Positions 34,663 through 47,129 of a stretch of DNA of 64,000 nucleotides are shown one piece after another. Each line of letters opens with the position of its first letter. Positions within the stretch are counted from its first letter, which is position 1. Both the position numbers and the translations under genes were made by a program. Source of the DNA: Ambrosia x helenae (Eukaryota > Streptophyta > Magnoliopsida > Asterales > Asteraceae); contig CM061223.1 in NCBI GenBank assembly GCA_030844895.1, positions 17,123,994 to 17,187,993 of the forward strand, in the 5' to 3' direction. The notes beneath the pieces were generated by a model, which was not told the DNA's origin, searched no databases, and saw only the letters and a list, made by a program, of their open reading frames with translations.

Positions 34663-35409
34663 TTAGCCATTCATGGGCTTTAGTCCCATTCCCATTGACG
34701 ACTTCTGAACTAACTCTCTGCTTAAGCCTTTTGTTAGTGGATCCGCGATATTATCCTTTGACTTCACGTAGTCAACAGTGATAACTCCTGTAGAGATTAG
34801 TTGTCGTGCCGTATTATGCCTACGTCTTATATACCTGTTCTTACTGATACACATTGTGATATGAGCTCTGCCAATTACTGATTGACTATCACAGCGTATG
34901 CATTAGGCCAATGCCGGCTTCGGCCACCTAGGTATATCCTTAGCAAATTTACGTAGCCATTCTGCCTATTCATCCTCTTTATCTAAAGCAATGAATTATG
35001 ATTCCATTGTGGATCTAGCAATAAACGTTTGCTTAGGTAATTTCCACATTATCGCAACACCTCCAAGTGTGAGTAAATACCCAATCGTCGCCTTGGAATC
35101 ATTCGTGTCAGATATCCATTCACATCATAGTAACCTTCAATAACTGTTGGATATCTTTATATTGCAGCTAATAGTATCGTATGTATCCTAATTACCAAGC
35201 ACCCATGTCACATAATTCTAATGAATTAAACTTAGGTTGCTGGTGTATCTACTTAGCTTTCTTGCTAAGTCGTGTCTGATACAACTCATCAGATACATCA
35301 GGCTGCCAATAATTCTTGAGTACTCTAATTGGTTAACAGGCTCACCTCGATTCTTAGCTAGACGTTGACTCGTGTCAATGAAAGTTCTAGCCACATGTTG
35401 GATCAGTAA
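34663..35409 (-). pseudogene. Copia reverse transcriptase end and RNase H, decayed
   Basis: Reading minus from 35409: TFIDTSQRLAKNRGEPVNQ, then EYSRIIGSLMYLMSCIRHDL, the usual Copia RT/RNase H connection. After several stops comes CDSQSVIGRA, then SKNRYIRRRHNTARQL and DYVKSKDNIADPLTKGLSRE, the RNase H C-terminus. The type is close to Tork/Angela-like elements, by memory. The left-hand LTR belongs to it. It is cut at 35409 by the SIRE-like element, whose LTR starts at 35410. Confidence 0.78.
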
Positions 35410-36079
35410 TGTTCTTGATGTATTACTTACTAGTGAACACTTATGTGTTTAGCAAGTTCAATCAGATTTGCACAGCGGAATGAGTAAGTAAAGTTACACT
35501 ATCAACAGGAGTTATTACTCCCCCTGGATGTTTGAAAACTAAAGACAAGTTTAATGAGAATCTAAGTATTGAATGTGAATGATAATAAATACTCAAGCAG
35601 ATTCTCAATAAATGAAATGAAAATAACAATAATAATCTTTGAAGGATTTCTGTTTCTATTCAAAATCAATGTCTAAAACAGAGGGATGAACCCATCTATT
35701 TATAGACTTTACATATACATGAACCTTGCCAAAAAGCAAGTCTAAAACAAGTTGCAACAAGTTGCATTCTTGGAACTTGCACAAAAAGATAAAGTAATAC
35801 TAAACAAATAAACTACTGAAACATAAGGTGGTGGAAAGATTCTTGTACAAGTGCTGATGAATGACAAAACTACTGATGAGTAGTTTGTCTTCAGTAGTTC
35901 TTCAGTGAACTGTCTGGTTAGACTTCAGAACTTCTGATACTTCTTCTTCAGTACTTGTTGAATCCTTCTTCAGTACATTAGTCTTCTTTCTTCAGTAGTT
36001 CTATACTTAGAATATTTTGCAGAAGTGAATTAGACTAAGGTTTACAAAAGTGGTTTCCTCAATCCTTTTTGTCCTAACA
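35410..36079 (-). repeat. 3' LTR of the SIRE-like element (about 670 bp)
   Basis: On the minus strand it starts TGTTAGGACAAAAAGG after a purine tract (CCATGGGGAGAT, 36080-36091) and ends CATCAAGAACA. The TATA box CTATAAATAG is near 35700. The left end was placed at the TGTT/AACA pair; the flank AGTAA cannot be tested because the other LTR is missing. It is rich in the TCAGTAGTT motif family (35867-36005). Confidence 0.65.
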
Positions 36080-36121
36080 ATCTCCCCATGGATTGATGAA
36101 GCCAAAACCTTTTCTAATTCC

Positions 36122-37317
36122 TTATTGTCTTCTTCTGTCATTCACAATCTTCCATATCTCCTTCAACATGGAATTCTTCAGTTGATTCAGCTGTTCATCA
36201 GTGAGAGATCCCCTTTGAGGTTCTAAGTGTTGAATTGTAAGCAAGTCCTGAGTTGATAGATTCTTCAGTTCATTCATGGATTTGTAGGCCTTGCTTGTAA
36301 GATCTCTTCTTGTCACTAATACTGAGTTGTCATCAGTAAAGGACCATCTGATGATCAGCACTTTAGACTTGTCAAAGTCTGAAGTATAGGGAACCATGCT
36401 GGATCCCTGGGATGTTCCTGAGTGTTGAATGTTTTCTATTTCTGTGACTCTCAGGTGGGTTTCACTTCTGTCTTCTTTTTGCACTACATCAGGTAATTTG
36501 AAAGTTGGTAAATGATGTTCAGTAACTACCTTTGTGTGCAGTCTGTCAGTGATAGTCTTCTGAATTTGGTAAGAAAATGTTGAAGGATCTCTGAATTGAG
36601 TTATCAGAGGCTTCTCTTCAATATCAAAGTCTCCTTGCACAACTGTGTTGCCTTCTAGCAACACCATCTTGAAGTCAGTCCTTGTATTGTCCTCTGGTTT
36701 CTTCTTGGTAGCTGGTCTCTTAACACCAGAAGTTCTAACTACTGAAGTTAGTTTTTGTACTTCAGAAGTTTTGAACTTCTCTGGATTAGCAGCCTTGGCA
36801 GCCTTGTATTTCTTGTATGTGTATAGTAGTTTGTCTTCCTTCCATCTTGACACAGAGGCTTTTGAACCATAACATTTGCTACCAATTCTTCAATCATTTC
36901 TACTCTCTTGGCTTTTCCATCTTTGGTTGTTGCAAGTTTGTCAGCAACAAGTTGAGTTCTTCTGCTTAGCTCATCCATTGAGAGCCCTTTGAGTGAATAG
37001 GCTTTTGTTTTGCTGTTCTTTGTTATAAAAGATACCCGTTGTTGGCTTTTGTCTTTTTCAGCAACTCTCTCTATTTCAGCTTGCCTATTCAACTCTGCTT
37101 CATAAGCTTGAAGCTTTTCATTTAAGCTTAAATCTTCCCTTGCCTCCAAATTGTTCCAGATCTCTTCTTCCTTAGCCTTTCTTTGGGCTGCAATCAAACT
37201 CTTCTCTAGTAATTCTTTGGACATTGAAAGTGGAGAAGGGTTCAGTACAGTCATTGTTGTAGTTGTTGTATGCCTTGGAATAGGATTTGGTTGTTGTTGT
37301 TCAGTTGTTTTGGGAGG
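36122..37317 (-). pseudogene. SIRE-like extra ORF, C-terminal part
   Basis: This continues the frame of 51306-53316 after the nested element. It is Lys/Glu/Gln-rich with predicted coiled-coil character (AYEAELNRQAEIERVAEKDK). A frameshift lies near 36800-36860, then a second open part (36853-36122) ends in DRRRQ and a stop. No enzyme motif is seen. Such ORFs have been discussed as envelope-like in SIRE elements, but no signal peptide or membrane helix is visible here, so I do not assign that role. Confidence 0.6.
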
Positions 37318-38975
37318 TGACGTGTGCGTAACTATACATATTTTACAATGGATTTTAACACACGTTTTGCTTTAATATTTATAAAAATGGTTTAGACCTT
37401 AATATTAAAACACACACAATAGGGCAAGTGTACCCTGTGATATATGTAGTAACGTACAGATAAGAACCGGATATCGATCCATGGACGCGCGCGGAGCAAT
37501 TGTACTAAAACTCTGTCCCCGATTTACCAGTAGGAAAAGATAAGTTTGAGTTTTGTTTAAGACTAAATTAATTCTAAAACATATATTTAACATATGTAAG
37601 ACTCCAAATAGAAAATATAACTATATAAACTATAATACGCCAATCCTAGCATGTCATCTATATAAGAAATAAAGGCGTGATCAACATTCCCATTTTCCGA
37701 CAGTTAGTGTCCCTTTCGGGCATCCTAACATGACAACTATATGGAAAGCTAACACGAATACACACGTTAGCCACCTCAAGTCGTTCATTAGCGCGCAGCT
37801 GATATGATCTCATGTGAATCTTTAAAGAAGGGTTAGTATCACCTTTCGGGAGTCCTCAACCGCACTAGCAAAGGAAAGCAATATCGAATACACAATACGA
37901 CCACCGAGACTAGCATAAAGTAGAGCATTTCACAACCTATTCCATTTTACTAACTTTGAACACAAATCTACTAAGATCGCTATTTCTACCAAAATAACTA
38001 GCAAAGATCATTAACCGTGTCAAAGATTAGTAACAACACCATTAAGCTTTTTAAACTCTTTTACGTGCCGGTAAACATTTATAATCATTATCCGAGTGAC
38101 TTTAACCAAACCAATACCCGGTTACAGTTTCATGGTGTAAACTTTATTAACAAGTTAACTAGTTTACTACCGGACGATTAAACGGACGGTTTTCTCAACA
38201 AGTAATCCGCCTAACACATTCGATAATCATCAAAGTCATCCGAACACAACTATAAATCTATCAACAATGAAACAAGGTTGCATTATGATCATCAAGATTT
38301 AAACATGAAAAATGCCAAATTTATACAAAACTTGATTTCACGCAAATGATTGTTTTAACTACTAACTAATACTAATGTTCTTGCCCGTAGGCGTACGATT
38401 AACTAAAATAACATCAATGTAGCAAACAAAATCAGATTTGGATCTAAGAAAGCTTAAAGGATCAAACCATAAGATTGCTAAAGAGATGGATTGGATGATG
38501 AAGGATGGATCGGATGGATTCCCGAGCTTGTTCCACGCCTATGCAGCACTTCGTTAGCCCCGAAAATCGCCAGAAATCGCCCCCCAAAGATCCAATAACC
38601 GATCAGTGGACTGAATGGGAGTTTTATAGAAGAACAGGGCCTTCGAGCGGCCGCTCGAAGCCTGTGAGCGGCCGCTCACTTTACAGACAAGTGGACCAGT
38701 TGCTCGATTGCTGACGTAGGCCTTCTAGAATGTTTCTGGAAATATCAGGATGAGCGAGCGGCCGCTCGAAGCCTCCGAGCGGCCGCTCACAGGACCGAGG
38801 TCCTATTTGCGCGCCGAAAATTGCGTTTTTTCTTCAGTTATGCTTCCGGGACATCGTTTAAGACCTGAAACTGCAAAGATACCAAAATAAGCACCAATTC
38901 CTGTGTATAAGGTCAAAAACGTCTGAAAACGGGAGTTAAACGGGGACTTTTATATGTGTAAATTAACGTATATCA
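37318..38975 (-). repeat. 3' LTR of the Athila-like element
   Basis: It runs TGACGTGTGCG to CGTATATCA on the plus strand. Near its right end lie two pairs of palindromes centred on GAGCGGCCGCTC (38641-38679 and 38755-38788). The first is a perfect 20-bp palindrome, CTTCGAGCGGCCGCTCGAAG. Confidence 0.94.
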
Positions 38976-39014
38976 AACCTCCCCACACTTGAACTTTGCT
39001 TGTCCTCAAGCAAA
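38976..39014 (-). other. Polypurine tract followed by a hairpin
   Basis: CCTCCCCACACTTGAA on the plus strand (a purine tract on the minus strand) abuts the 3' LTR. Directly beside it is TTTGCTTG-TCCT-CAAGCAAA (38995-39014), a perfect 8-bp hairpin. A second copy of this module lies at 40247-40284. Confidence 0.85.
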
Positions 39015-40848
39015 CACTTAAACAGAAAATAAACGAAAAACTCGCCAAGTGGCAACAAAGGCAAAATATAGCCTGTACAGACGATAATAGACAAGCCAAC
39101 AAAGATATATAAACAGGTGATAAGATAACAAAAAAGCAACGACTCACTTCCGATCTACAAGCACGCTAACCCGTACACGACTCACAATGTTCACACACAC
39201 TCGGTTTTATTTATGATACATACGTGTAATGTGTATGTGTAAATCGCTCCATTGCCAAGACAATGAATCGTGCAATATCATAAGCTTTTCAAAAGATCTA
39301 GTCTTCACCAACTAACGTGTGAAAAAGCACAAATCAAGAGGTCTTTTACGGGTTGTAATGTTAGGCAAAGGTAAGGGTGCGGAATGGATATTTAAAGTGA
39401 CAAATCGGCTAAAACCCGGCGGTTATGTCTAAATAATATCAACTAATACAACTGTACAAAACAAACGCGAATATAGGCGATCTTTATTTTAAATCGAGCT
39501 AACTTATAATTCTTAACTTTAAAGCTCTAAAAACTGCTCGAATACTGCTAATTCACCCTATTTTAGGGTGTTCTCTTTTTCTGGATTTTTTTTATAATAT
39601 ATATCTATGATATATATATATATACTAAACTGAAACTGAAATATAATCAAGAAACGGGTTCTAAATATATAAACCCGAAACGAACTATTTACAACGTAAA
39701 AACTAGTCAAACAATAACCTAAACCGATCTTTAACACAAAAAGGTTTAAAAGAAAAAGGCTATTTGGTTTAGTGGTGAAATGGTGTGGTAAATAAGAAAA
39801 AACACGGGATTAGGTTCAACATGGTTAACTAGTGGATAATATATGGGTGCGGGAAACAGATAGAACGAAAAGAAAGGGCTAAATCAAAAGGGTAACCTAA
39901 ATGCCTCAATCATTTTCGTACAATCTCACACGTATCTGATCTAAATAAGTATGCTAATGACAAGTTCTAAATGGCACAAAACATCCGGCTCACTCGATAA
40001 GCATGTCAAAGAAATGAAATCTATACTATTAGGCTCAAATGCTCACGTAACCGGACAGAAATGGGTGCAAGTGTACGAATATAACACGCTCGTATCTCAT
40101 CTGTTTGTCGCGCCTCGAGTTATCTTTATCAAAATTTAGTTAGGCTTGATGTTTATATGAGAATATATACATATATATACTTTTAAAGGTTTTTTTTTAA
40201 CATATATATATATATATATACACAAGAGGACAAACAAGATATAATCCCTCCCCACACTTGAAATTCACATTGTCCCCAATGTGACGATAGAAAGCGTTTA
40301 TGAATTAGCTATCTATAGTGGGAAAAAGGAGAATAATACTCCCCTGGTGTCGAAGAAACGCCCGGGTAAATGGATGGCATGAGCCCCGATAACGGTGCTC
40401 GCCAGTTCCCTGCAACATCAACATTCTTGACAAAAAACAAACTCATCAAATACACCCATTCATCGTCACACTTATTCAAACAAACCAAACATTACTGAAA
40501 ATTAAAATGCGGAAAAGTAAATAGTTCAAGTACAAAAAATAAATCAAATCCATGGGTGCTCGCACCCATATACAGTACCAACAGGAATAAGACAAACAAA
40601 ATAGTGCCAACTTACCAGCAATTCCTCAATCCTCATCATCATGGTGAGTCCCTGATGATCCCGCTGCATCACCACCTCGTCTCCGCTTGTCCCCCGGATG
40701 TCCCCTCTGTGGGGGATTCCCAAAATGGTTTGGGAAACAAGCATGAAATTCAGAGAAAAGGTAGTCTAGGGTCGCCCCTTGATGCTGTAGGGACTCGCCA
40801 TGCTGGTATAAGGTGTCGCGCGTTTCTGTTCTGAACGCGCCAAACTCA
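39015..40848 (-). other. 3' noncoding region of the Athila-like element
   Basis: AT-rich with (TA)n runs near 39605 and 40205. The purine tract plus hairpin module is repeated at 40247-40284 (CCTCCCCACACTTGAA, then TCACATTG-TCCC-CAATGTGA). The hairpin arms differ completely from those at 38995 but still pair, and the loop is nearly the same. No coding region is seen. Confidence 0.75.
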
Positions 40849-41855
40849 TCATAGAAGTCTTGAGGATGCTGGTAGTAATACTGCTGCTGGTGAGGCAGTA
40901 GAGGCTCCTGCTGGTGTGGCTGCTGCTGCTGTGGTGGGTGGAAGTGGGTCCCAGATCACATTATTGTGCCCTTTTAACCGGCACGTCCCATCTTCATCCT
41001 CATGTAGGATCCCCATGTGTCTGAGTGTATCCAGGTCGACATAGGATCCTCCTCTAACCCGAGTAAGGGTGTTCCTTGCTTCCTTAAGGACACCCATTGA
41101 TCTAGCAAGCGCCGTCACATATTCTCCACCATAAATCATACTGCCCGGTTTTCCCCCTGCTGCTGTTGTAAGAAAAGAAGCTAGTAATGCAGCTAAGTTA
41201 ACCTGTTGGTCACTTACCAGGGCGTACAAGAATAATAAATCTGGAGTGGGGCAGTTGGTGGAACTTTCTTTCTTTGCAGCCACCGTTCCACAGAGAACCT
41301 TTTGGAATACCCGGAGCAATGGGTCAATAATCTTAGTCGCTTTGACCCTTGGGGGTTGTATTCTTGAAGCCCCGTCAGTTGAGCCCAAAAACTGTTTCGC
41401 AATTGGTTGTCGTCGGGGAAGCCATACATAGCTTCATTGAAGCTATCATCGTAGATCTCTTCCTCGGTATAAATTCCTAAGTGGTGACCCAGCTCCGCGA
41501 CTGAAATGTCGCGCCAGATTCCACCAAGGCAAAACTGCAACCCATGTATCCCGTTTGCTTGAAAGTTCCGTTCTAGATGCTTTCTCGGCCTTCGATAGGT
41601 CAGGGTGGAGAAGAACTCAATAGTTATCTCCATGAAGACCGGTTCGTTTATTGAAAGCAGGTTCTCTAGTGGTTGGTCCATCCATTCCCTTAGCCGCTCC
41701 TCTTGATTTACCTCTGCTAGAGTATCCCAACAAAGCCTACGCGGAGTGGCAATCATATCCCTTCGCGCGTATAGCTCGTCAAACTTCTCTAGACACCCGC
41801 GTTCTTTCGGGATTGACGGGTCAAATCTCAAAAAGCGGTGCACCATCTGCATCAA
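40849..41855 (-). pseudogene. ATHILA-type ORF downstream of integrase
   Basis: The reading RRMIATPRRL..., then NFQANGIHGLQFCLGGIWRD and LGHHLGIYTEEEIYDD, fits the ORF that follows pol in Athila elements (Pfam ATHILA, 'retrotransposon ORF-1 protein'), by memory. A frameshift near 41300 moves reading to a second frame (LYALVSDQQVNLAALLASFL, SMIYGGEYVTALARSMG) that ends in a Ala/Pro-rich tail at 40849. Its role is unknown. Envelope-like function has been proposed for some Athila ORFs, but no signal peptide is visible. Confidence 0.7.
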
Positions 41856-43450
41856 AATGCTTAAATATGTCAGTTTTAATCAAAGGAATAGGACCCGGAC
41901 CCAAAACACGCCAAACAAAAAACACAAAAATTCCTCACAGAAGCATTGAGCGGCCGCTCAATGGCATGGAGCGGCCGCTCACAGGACCCTGCGCGCCAAA
42001 ATTTGTTTTGCTGCCCTGTTTTTCGATCCTGTGCACTGGCGTTTTCCCGGTTTTCAGTGTTTTAGCCAAATGCACTCCATAAGCGGCCATTAAAGCACTT
42101 GATTTTTGAAAAATTATTAACTTTGGCGCTTGAATGGCCGAACTTGCGCAATTATGAAGTTTTAAAGTGAATTTGGGATTTTAACACCTACGCGCCCTTC
42201 ACTTTGCAAATCACCTTAAGTTTAAGTCATTTAGCGCAAGGTGTTTAAAGCCCAAATATTTATGGCATAATCATCGAATTTGGGGCGCGTTTGTTTAGTT
42301 ATGAAGAACGCCCCAAAATTCATGAATATCCCAACTCTAAACTACAATCTAATAAGCAGAATCCTTAAAATTTGGGGATTTGTTAAACATTATGAAGAAT
42401 CCCCAAAAATTAAGAAAACAATACAATAACATAACCTAAACATGATGAATTTGGGGATTGATTGAACAAATTATGAAAGGTCCCCAAAATTCAACAACAA
42501 ACCCTAACTACATTAAGATATATACTAGCATACAACCCAAAAATCAAATTAAACTACAAACATTCTAAAGTATACTAAATATAAGGCTAAGAAAATTGAC
42601 CCAAATCTTTAAAAATTTTCAGAATTTAATTAAACATTATGAAGAAAACCTCAAAAACTCAAAGATTTGGACAACACTATACTCTAAGCTATACTAACCA
42701 AGCATACAATCCATCAATGCATATTTAGGGTTAGTTTAAACATTATGAAAGGACCCTAAAATCATGAAAAGATTGCAGAGAGTTAAACTAATCTATACTA
42801 GAACAAGAGAAAATGCAAGAAAAGTAGTGATTCATACCTTTTTCTTGAAGATTTGAAATGGGATTGAAGGGTTTGTATGTGGGTGTTTGTTGAGAGCAAA
42901 AAGTTGAAGAATTGGGTCAAAATGAGCATGAGCGGCCGCTTAGATGTATTTAGGGTTGGTCTTTTTGAGTTTTAAGTGTGAAATACCAGTTTTGCCCTTG
43001 AAAAACTTGTGCAGGGACCTTCGAGCGGTCGCTCGGAGCCTTTGAGCGGCCGCTCGCTAAATTTTTTTTTTTTTGAAACAGACCTGGGCGTTTTGAGCGG
43101 GCCGCTCGGAGCCTCCGAGCGGCCGCTCAATGTGTCTGCGCGTGCAATTTTGCTGCAATTTTTCACCAAAAGACGCCTGTACTTGTCCGTTTTGACCCAA
43201 ACAACCAACATACCTGTTTTAAGACGCTTCTTAGTACTTTACCTCTGTTGTGAAGCGACTTTCCACATCTTCATAAGGCGCAAATCGAACCTGCAAAGAC
43301 TAAAAACAAACTACAAAGAACAAGTTAAAATTAAAAACAAGTTAACTACAAAACTATTCTAAGCTATGAACCTATATACAATTTGGCGCGCCCATACACG
43401 CCGTGCTATATTTATTAACGAGTCGCTAGCTAGACTCACTTCCCCACACT
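41856..43450 (-). other. Spacer between integrase and the ATHILA ORF, rich in hairpins and palindromes
   Basis: It has no coding region. It holds NotI-type palindromes (41944-41980, 42931-42940, 43022-43055, 43095-43128) and five hairpins sharing the loop core TTATGAA (42276-42321, 42369-42411, 42447-42492, 42601-42670, 42724-42760). At the integrase end CCCCACAC and GTGTGGGG (43442-43467) form another hairpin on a purine-tract-like sequence. Confidence 0.85.
41944..43128. repeat. Paired NotI-type palindromes GAGCGGCCGCTC
   Basis: Pairs are about 10 bases apart, often with GAGCCT or GAAGCCT between. 41944-41963 is a perfect 20-bp palindrome (CATTGAGCGGCCGCTCAATG). Others are 41969-41980, 42930-42941 (one arm decayed), 43022-43035 (one mismatch), 43044-43055, 43095-43107 (one extra G) and 43117-43128. 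The same pairs lie in both LTRs. The bases outside the 12-bp core differ between copies yet remain symmetric. Confidence 0.9.
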
Positions 43451-45274
43451 TTATGAGGCGTGTGGGGCGTAGAGATCGATTTCATCTACGGTTTGGTCAA
43501 CCGGTCCTTCAACATAGACCTTTAGGCGATGACCGTTGACTTTGAAAGTCAAACCCACAGAATCTGCGATCGAGACAGCACCGTATGGATATATTTCCTT
43601 AACAGTGTACGGTCCTGTCCAGCGGGATTTCAACTTTCCAGGAAAGAGGCGCAGGCGAGAATTATAAAGCAAAACTAAATCGCCTACCTGAAAATCTTTC
43701 TGGCTTTTCAGGCGACTGTCGTGCAGTCTCTTTGTGCGCTCTTTATATAATATCGAGCTCTCATAGTCCTACTGCCTAAGCTCCTCCAGCTCGTGAATCT
43801 GTAAGAAACGGGTCTCACCGCCGGTCTTAAGATCCAAATTCGCCGTTTTAAGAGCCCAGAATGCCCTATGTTCCAACTCGACAGGGAGATGACACGCTTT
43901 GCCATAGACCAGCCGAAAGGGAGTCGTCCCAATAGGCGTCTTGTAGGCAGTTCTAAAGGCCCACAGCGCGTCATCAAGCTTGTCAGCCCAATCCTTGCGG
44001 TTTTGATTAACCGACCGCTCAAGGATTCGCTTCAATCCACGGTTCGTGACCTCCACCTGTCCACTTGTCTGTGGATGATACGCGGTGGATAACCTGTGCT
44101 GGACGCCATAACGTGCTAACGCGCGATCAAGCTGTGCATTGCAGAAATGCGTGCCACGGTCACTAATTAGTGCCTTCGGGGCACCAAACCGCGAGAACAA
44201 GCCTCTAACAAACCTCACGACTACTCGGGCATCATTTGTGGGTAAGGCTTGCGCCTCCACCCACTTTGACACATAGTCAACCGCCACGAGTATGTATTTA
44301 TTACCCCGTGAGGAGGGGAATGGTCCCATGAAGTCTATGCCCCAAATGTCAAAGACCTCACAGACTTGGATGGGATTTTGCGGCATTTGGTCGCGTGCCG
44401 ATATGTTCGTCGCCCTCTGGCACGAATCACATGCACCGACCAATATCTGAGCGTCACGGAAAAGTGTGGGCCAATAAAACCCGGAGTCTAACACTTTTTT
44501 GGCAGTGTAATTCGCTCCGTGGTGACCTCCGGTAGGCCCCTCGTGACAGTCGCGCAAGATCTGCGCCGCCTCAACCCCGAACACGCAACGGCGAATCAGC
44601 TGATCCGCCCCGACCCGGAACAAAAATGGGTCGTCCCAGAAGTAATGCTTGAGGTCCGCGAAGAACTTCCTCTTTTGCTGGTGTGACAATCCTTTGATGA
44701 GGATCCCGCACGCGAGGTAGTTCGCAAAATACGCGAACCATGGCGATACATCTTCCACCGACTCGACGCTCATCAAGAACTCGTGGGGAAAATTGTCATT
44801 AACGGTATCCCACGCGCAGTTCTCGGCATCATCATGCTCGAGTCTGGACAGATGATCAGCGGCAACATTCAGGGCACCCTTCTTGTCCTGAATCTCTATA
44901 TCGAACTCTTGCAGCAGCAGGATCCACCTAATCAGGCGCGGTTTCGCGTCCTGTTTGCTGAAAAGGTATCGGATCGCTGCATGGTCCGTATAGACAATGG
45001 TCTTCGACAGCACTAAATACGATCTAAACTTGTCGAATGCAAACACTACAGCTAGAAGCTCTTTCTCAGTCGTGGTATAATGCTCCTGAGCATCATGAAG
45101 AGTCTTACTAGCGTAGTAGATCGGGTGGAAGTGCTTATCCTTCCGCTGTCCCAAGACCGCCCCTATCGTGAAGTCACTCGCGTCGCACATGATCTCGAAT
45201 GGCAGTCCCCAGTCGGGTGCTACCAATATAGGGGCCTCAACAAGCAAACGCTTCAGAAGGCCAAACGCCTTCAC
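43451..45274 (-). pseudogene. Athila-like RNase H and integrase
   Basis: RNase H starts near 45180 (MCDASDFTIGAVLGQ, then TEKELLAVV, YTDHAAI, AADHLSRL). Integrase has an HHCC finger (GGHHGANYTAKKV... CDSCQRA) and catalytic Asp in GIDFMGPF, Asp in LISDRGTHF and Glu in SGQVEVTNRG. A TAG at 43769-43771 stops the frame, and the C-terminal domain (VGDLVLLYNSRLRLFPGKLK) follows in another frame to 43451. There is no chromodomain, as expected for Athila. Confidence 0.9.
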
Positions 45275-47096
45275 ACACTCTGCACCAAAAGAAACGGTGC
45301 ATCCTTCTCCAACAATCGGGTCATCGGACGGGCGATTTTTGAAAAGTCTTTGATAAATCGCCTGTAAAAACCCGCATGACCCAGAAAACTGCGGATAGCT
45401 CTGACAGAGGAGGGCGGAGGGAGCCTAGAAATGATATCTACTTTGGCAGGATCAACCTCCAACCCATTTTGAGAGACCTTGTGCCCGAGGACTATTCCTT
45501 CCTTCACCATGAACTGGCATTTCTCCCAATTCAGCACAAGACTAGTCTCTTCGCACCTCTGCAGCATCCGCTCAAGATTTCCTAGACATTGATTGAAAGA
45601 ACTCCCAAAGACTGAAAAATCATCCATGAACACCTCCATGGAGTCCTCGATCATGTCGTGAAAATGGCAATCATGCAACGCTGGAAGGTTGCCGGCGCAT
45701 TGCACAGCCTAAATGGCATACGCCGGTAGGCGAATGTGCCAAAAGGGCATGTGAAGGTCGTCTTATCCTGGTCCACAGGATCGATAGGGATTTGAAAATA
45801 CCCCGAGAAACCATCAAGGAAACAGTAATACAACTTCCCCGACAGTCGTTCCAACATCTGATCGATGAATGGAAGCGGGAAGTGATCCTTGCGGGTGGCG
45901 TCATTGAGCTTGCGATAGTCAATGCAAACTCTCCACCCCGTGACGGTCCTCGTAGGAATCAACTCATTCCTATCATTTGTGACCACCGTCATGCCACCCT
46001 TCTTGGGCACGACGTGCACAAGACTAACCCAAACAGAGTCCGAGATGGGATATATCAATCCAGCATCAAGAAGTTTAATTACCTCGGATTTAACAACCTC
46101 TTGCATGTTCGGGTTCAGACGCCTTTGGTGCTGCGCACAAGGCTTATGGACATCCTCCATCAAAATTTTATGAGTACAGAATGAGGGATTAATCCCCTTG
46201 ATGTCCATGATCTTCCAGGCAATTGCCCGTTTGTGAAGTTTCAAAACCCTCAACAACTCGCTCTTTTCTTCCACAGACAATGAAGACGATATGCTCACCG
46301 GTAGACGCCCTTCTTCATCCAGAAATGCATACTCGAGATGCGGTGGAAGCTCCTTCAGCTCTAGAGACGGTGGGTCCTCAACAGACGGCTTCGCCTTCTC
46401 CTCTTCCTCTCGCTTAATTTCCACAAAACGCTCCGGACTTTGGGAACCATCATCACCGATCTGATAGACCGGCTGCTCATCTTTATGGCCCTCATGCATA
46501 ATGCCATCTAGGCTCCCACACAACAGATGTGTGTCCGAAACATCTCTCTCCCAAGCACCTCTGGCATGAGAGCTGACACACTGGTCTACTATATCAAGAT
46601 AGTATAGTGTATCGTCTTGGCTCTCAGGATGGCGCATCGACCTATGAATGTCAAAAGTCACGTGCTCATCATTGACTCGGAGTGTGATCTGGCCCGCAGC
46701 CACGTCAACAATCGTCCTTGCCGTGTTAAGGAAAGGACGTCCGAGAATCAGAGGAACTTTAGAGTCCTCATCCATATCCAGGATAACAAAGTCCACAGGG
46801 AAAACAAATTTGTCAATCTTGACAAGCATATTTTCTACAAACCCCCGTGGATACTTGATCGAACGATCAGGGAGACGAATACTCATCCTGGTGGGTGAAG
46901 GTTCACCCAGATCCAACTTCTCGAAAACCTTATAAGGCATAAGGTTTATGCTGGCCCCCAACTCTGCGAGTGCATTACTGACAGTCATATCACCTATCAG
47001 ACAAGGGATGGTAAAGCTACCAGGATCTCCCATCTTCATGGGCAGTCTATTCTGCAGAATTGCAGAGCAGTTCTCGTTCAACAGAACGCAGGACAA
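45271..47096 (-). pseudogene. Athila-like protease and reverse transcriptase
   Basis: The protease reads ALAELGASINLMPYKVFEKL near 46955; Athila proteases usually have DLGA here, so the catalytic Asp appears changed to Glu. Reverse transcriptase follows (GWRVCIDYRKLNDAT, PFIDQMLERLSGKLYYCFLD, then FMDDFSVFGSS). A one-base frameshift lies near 45655, inside the palm, and another near 45280. Confidence 0.9.
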
Positions 47097-47129
47097 GTCC
47101 TCAAGTTTTTGCTTGTTTGTGAGGATGTC

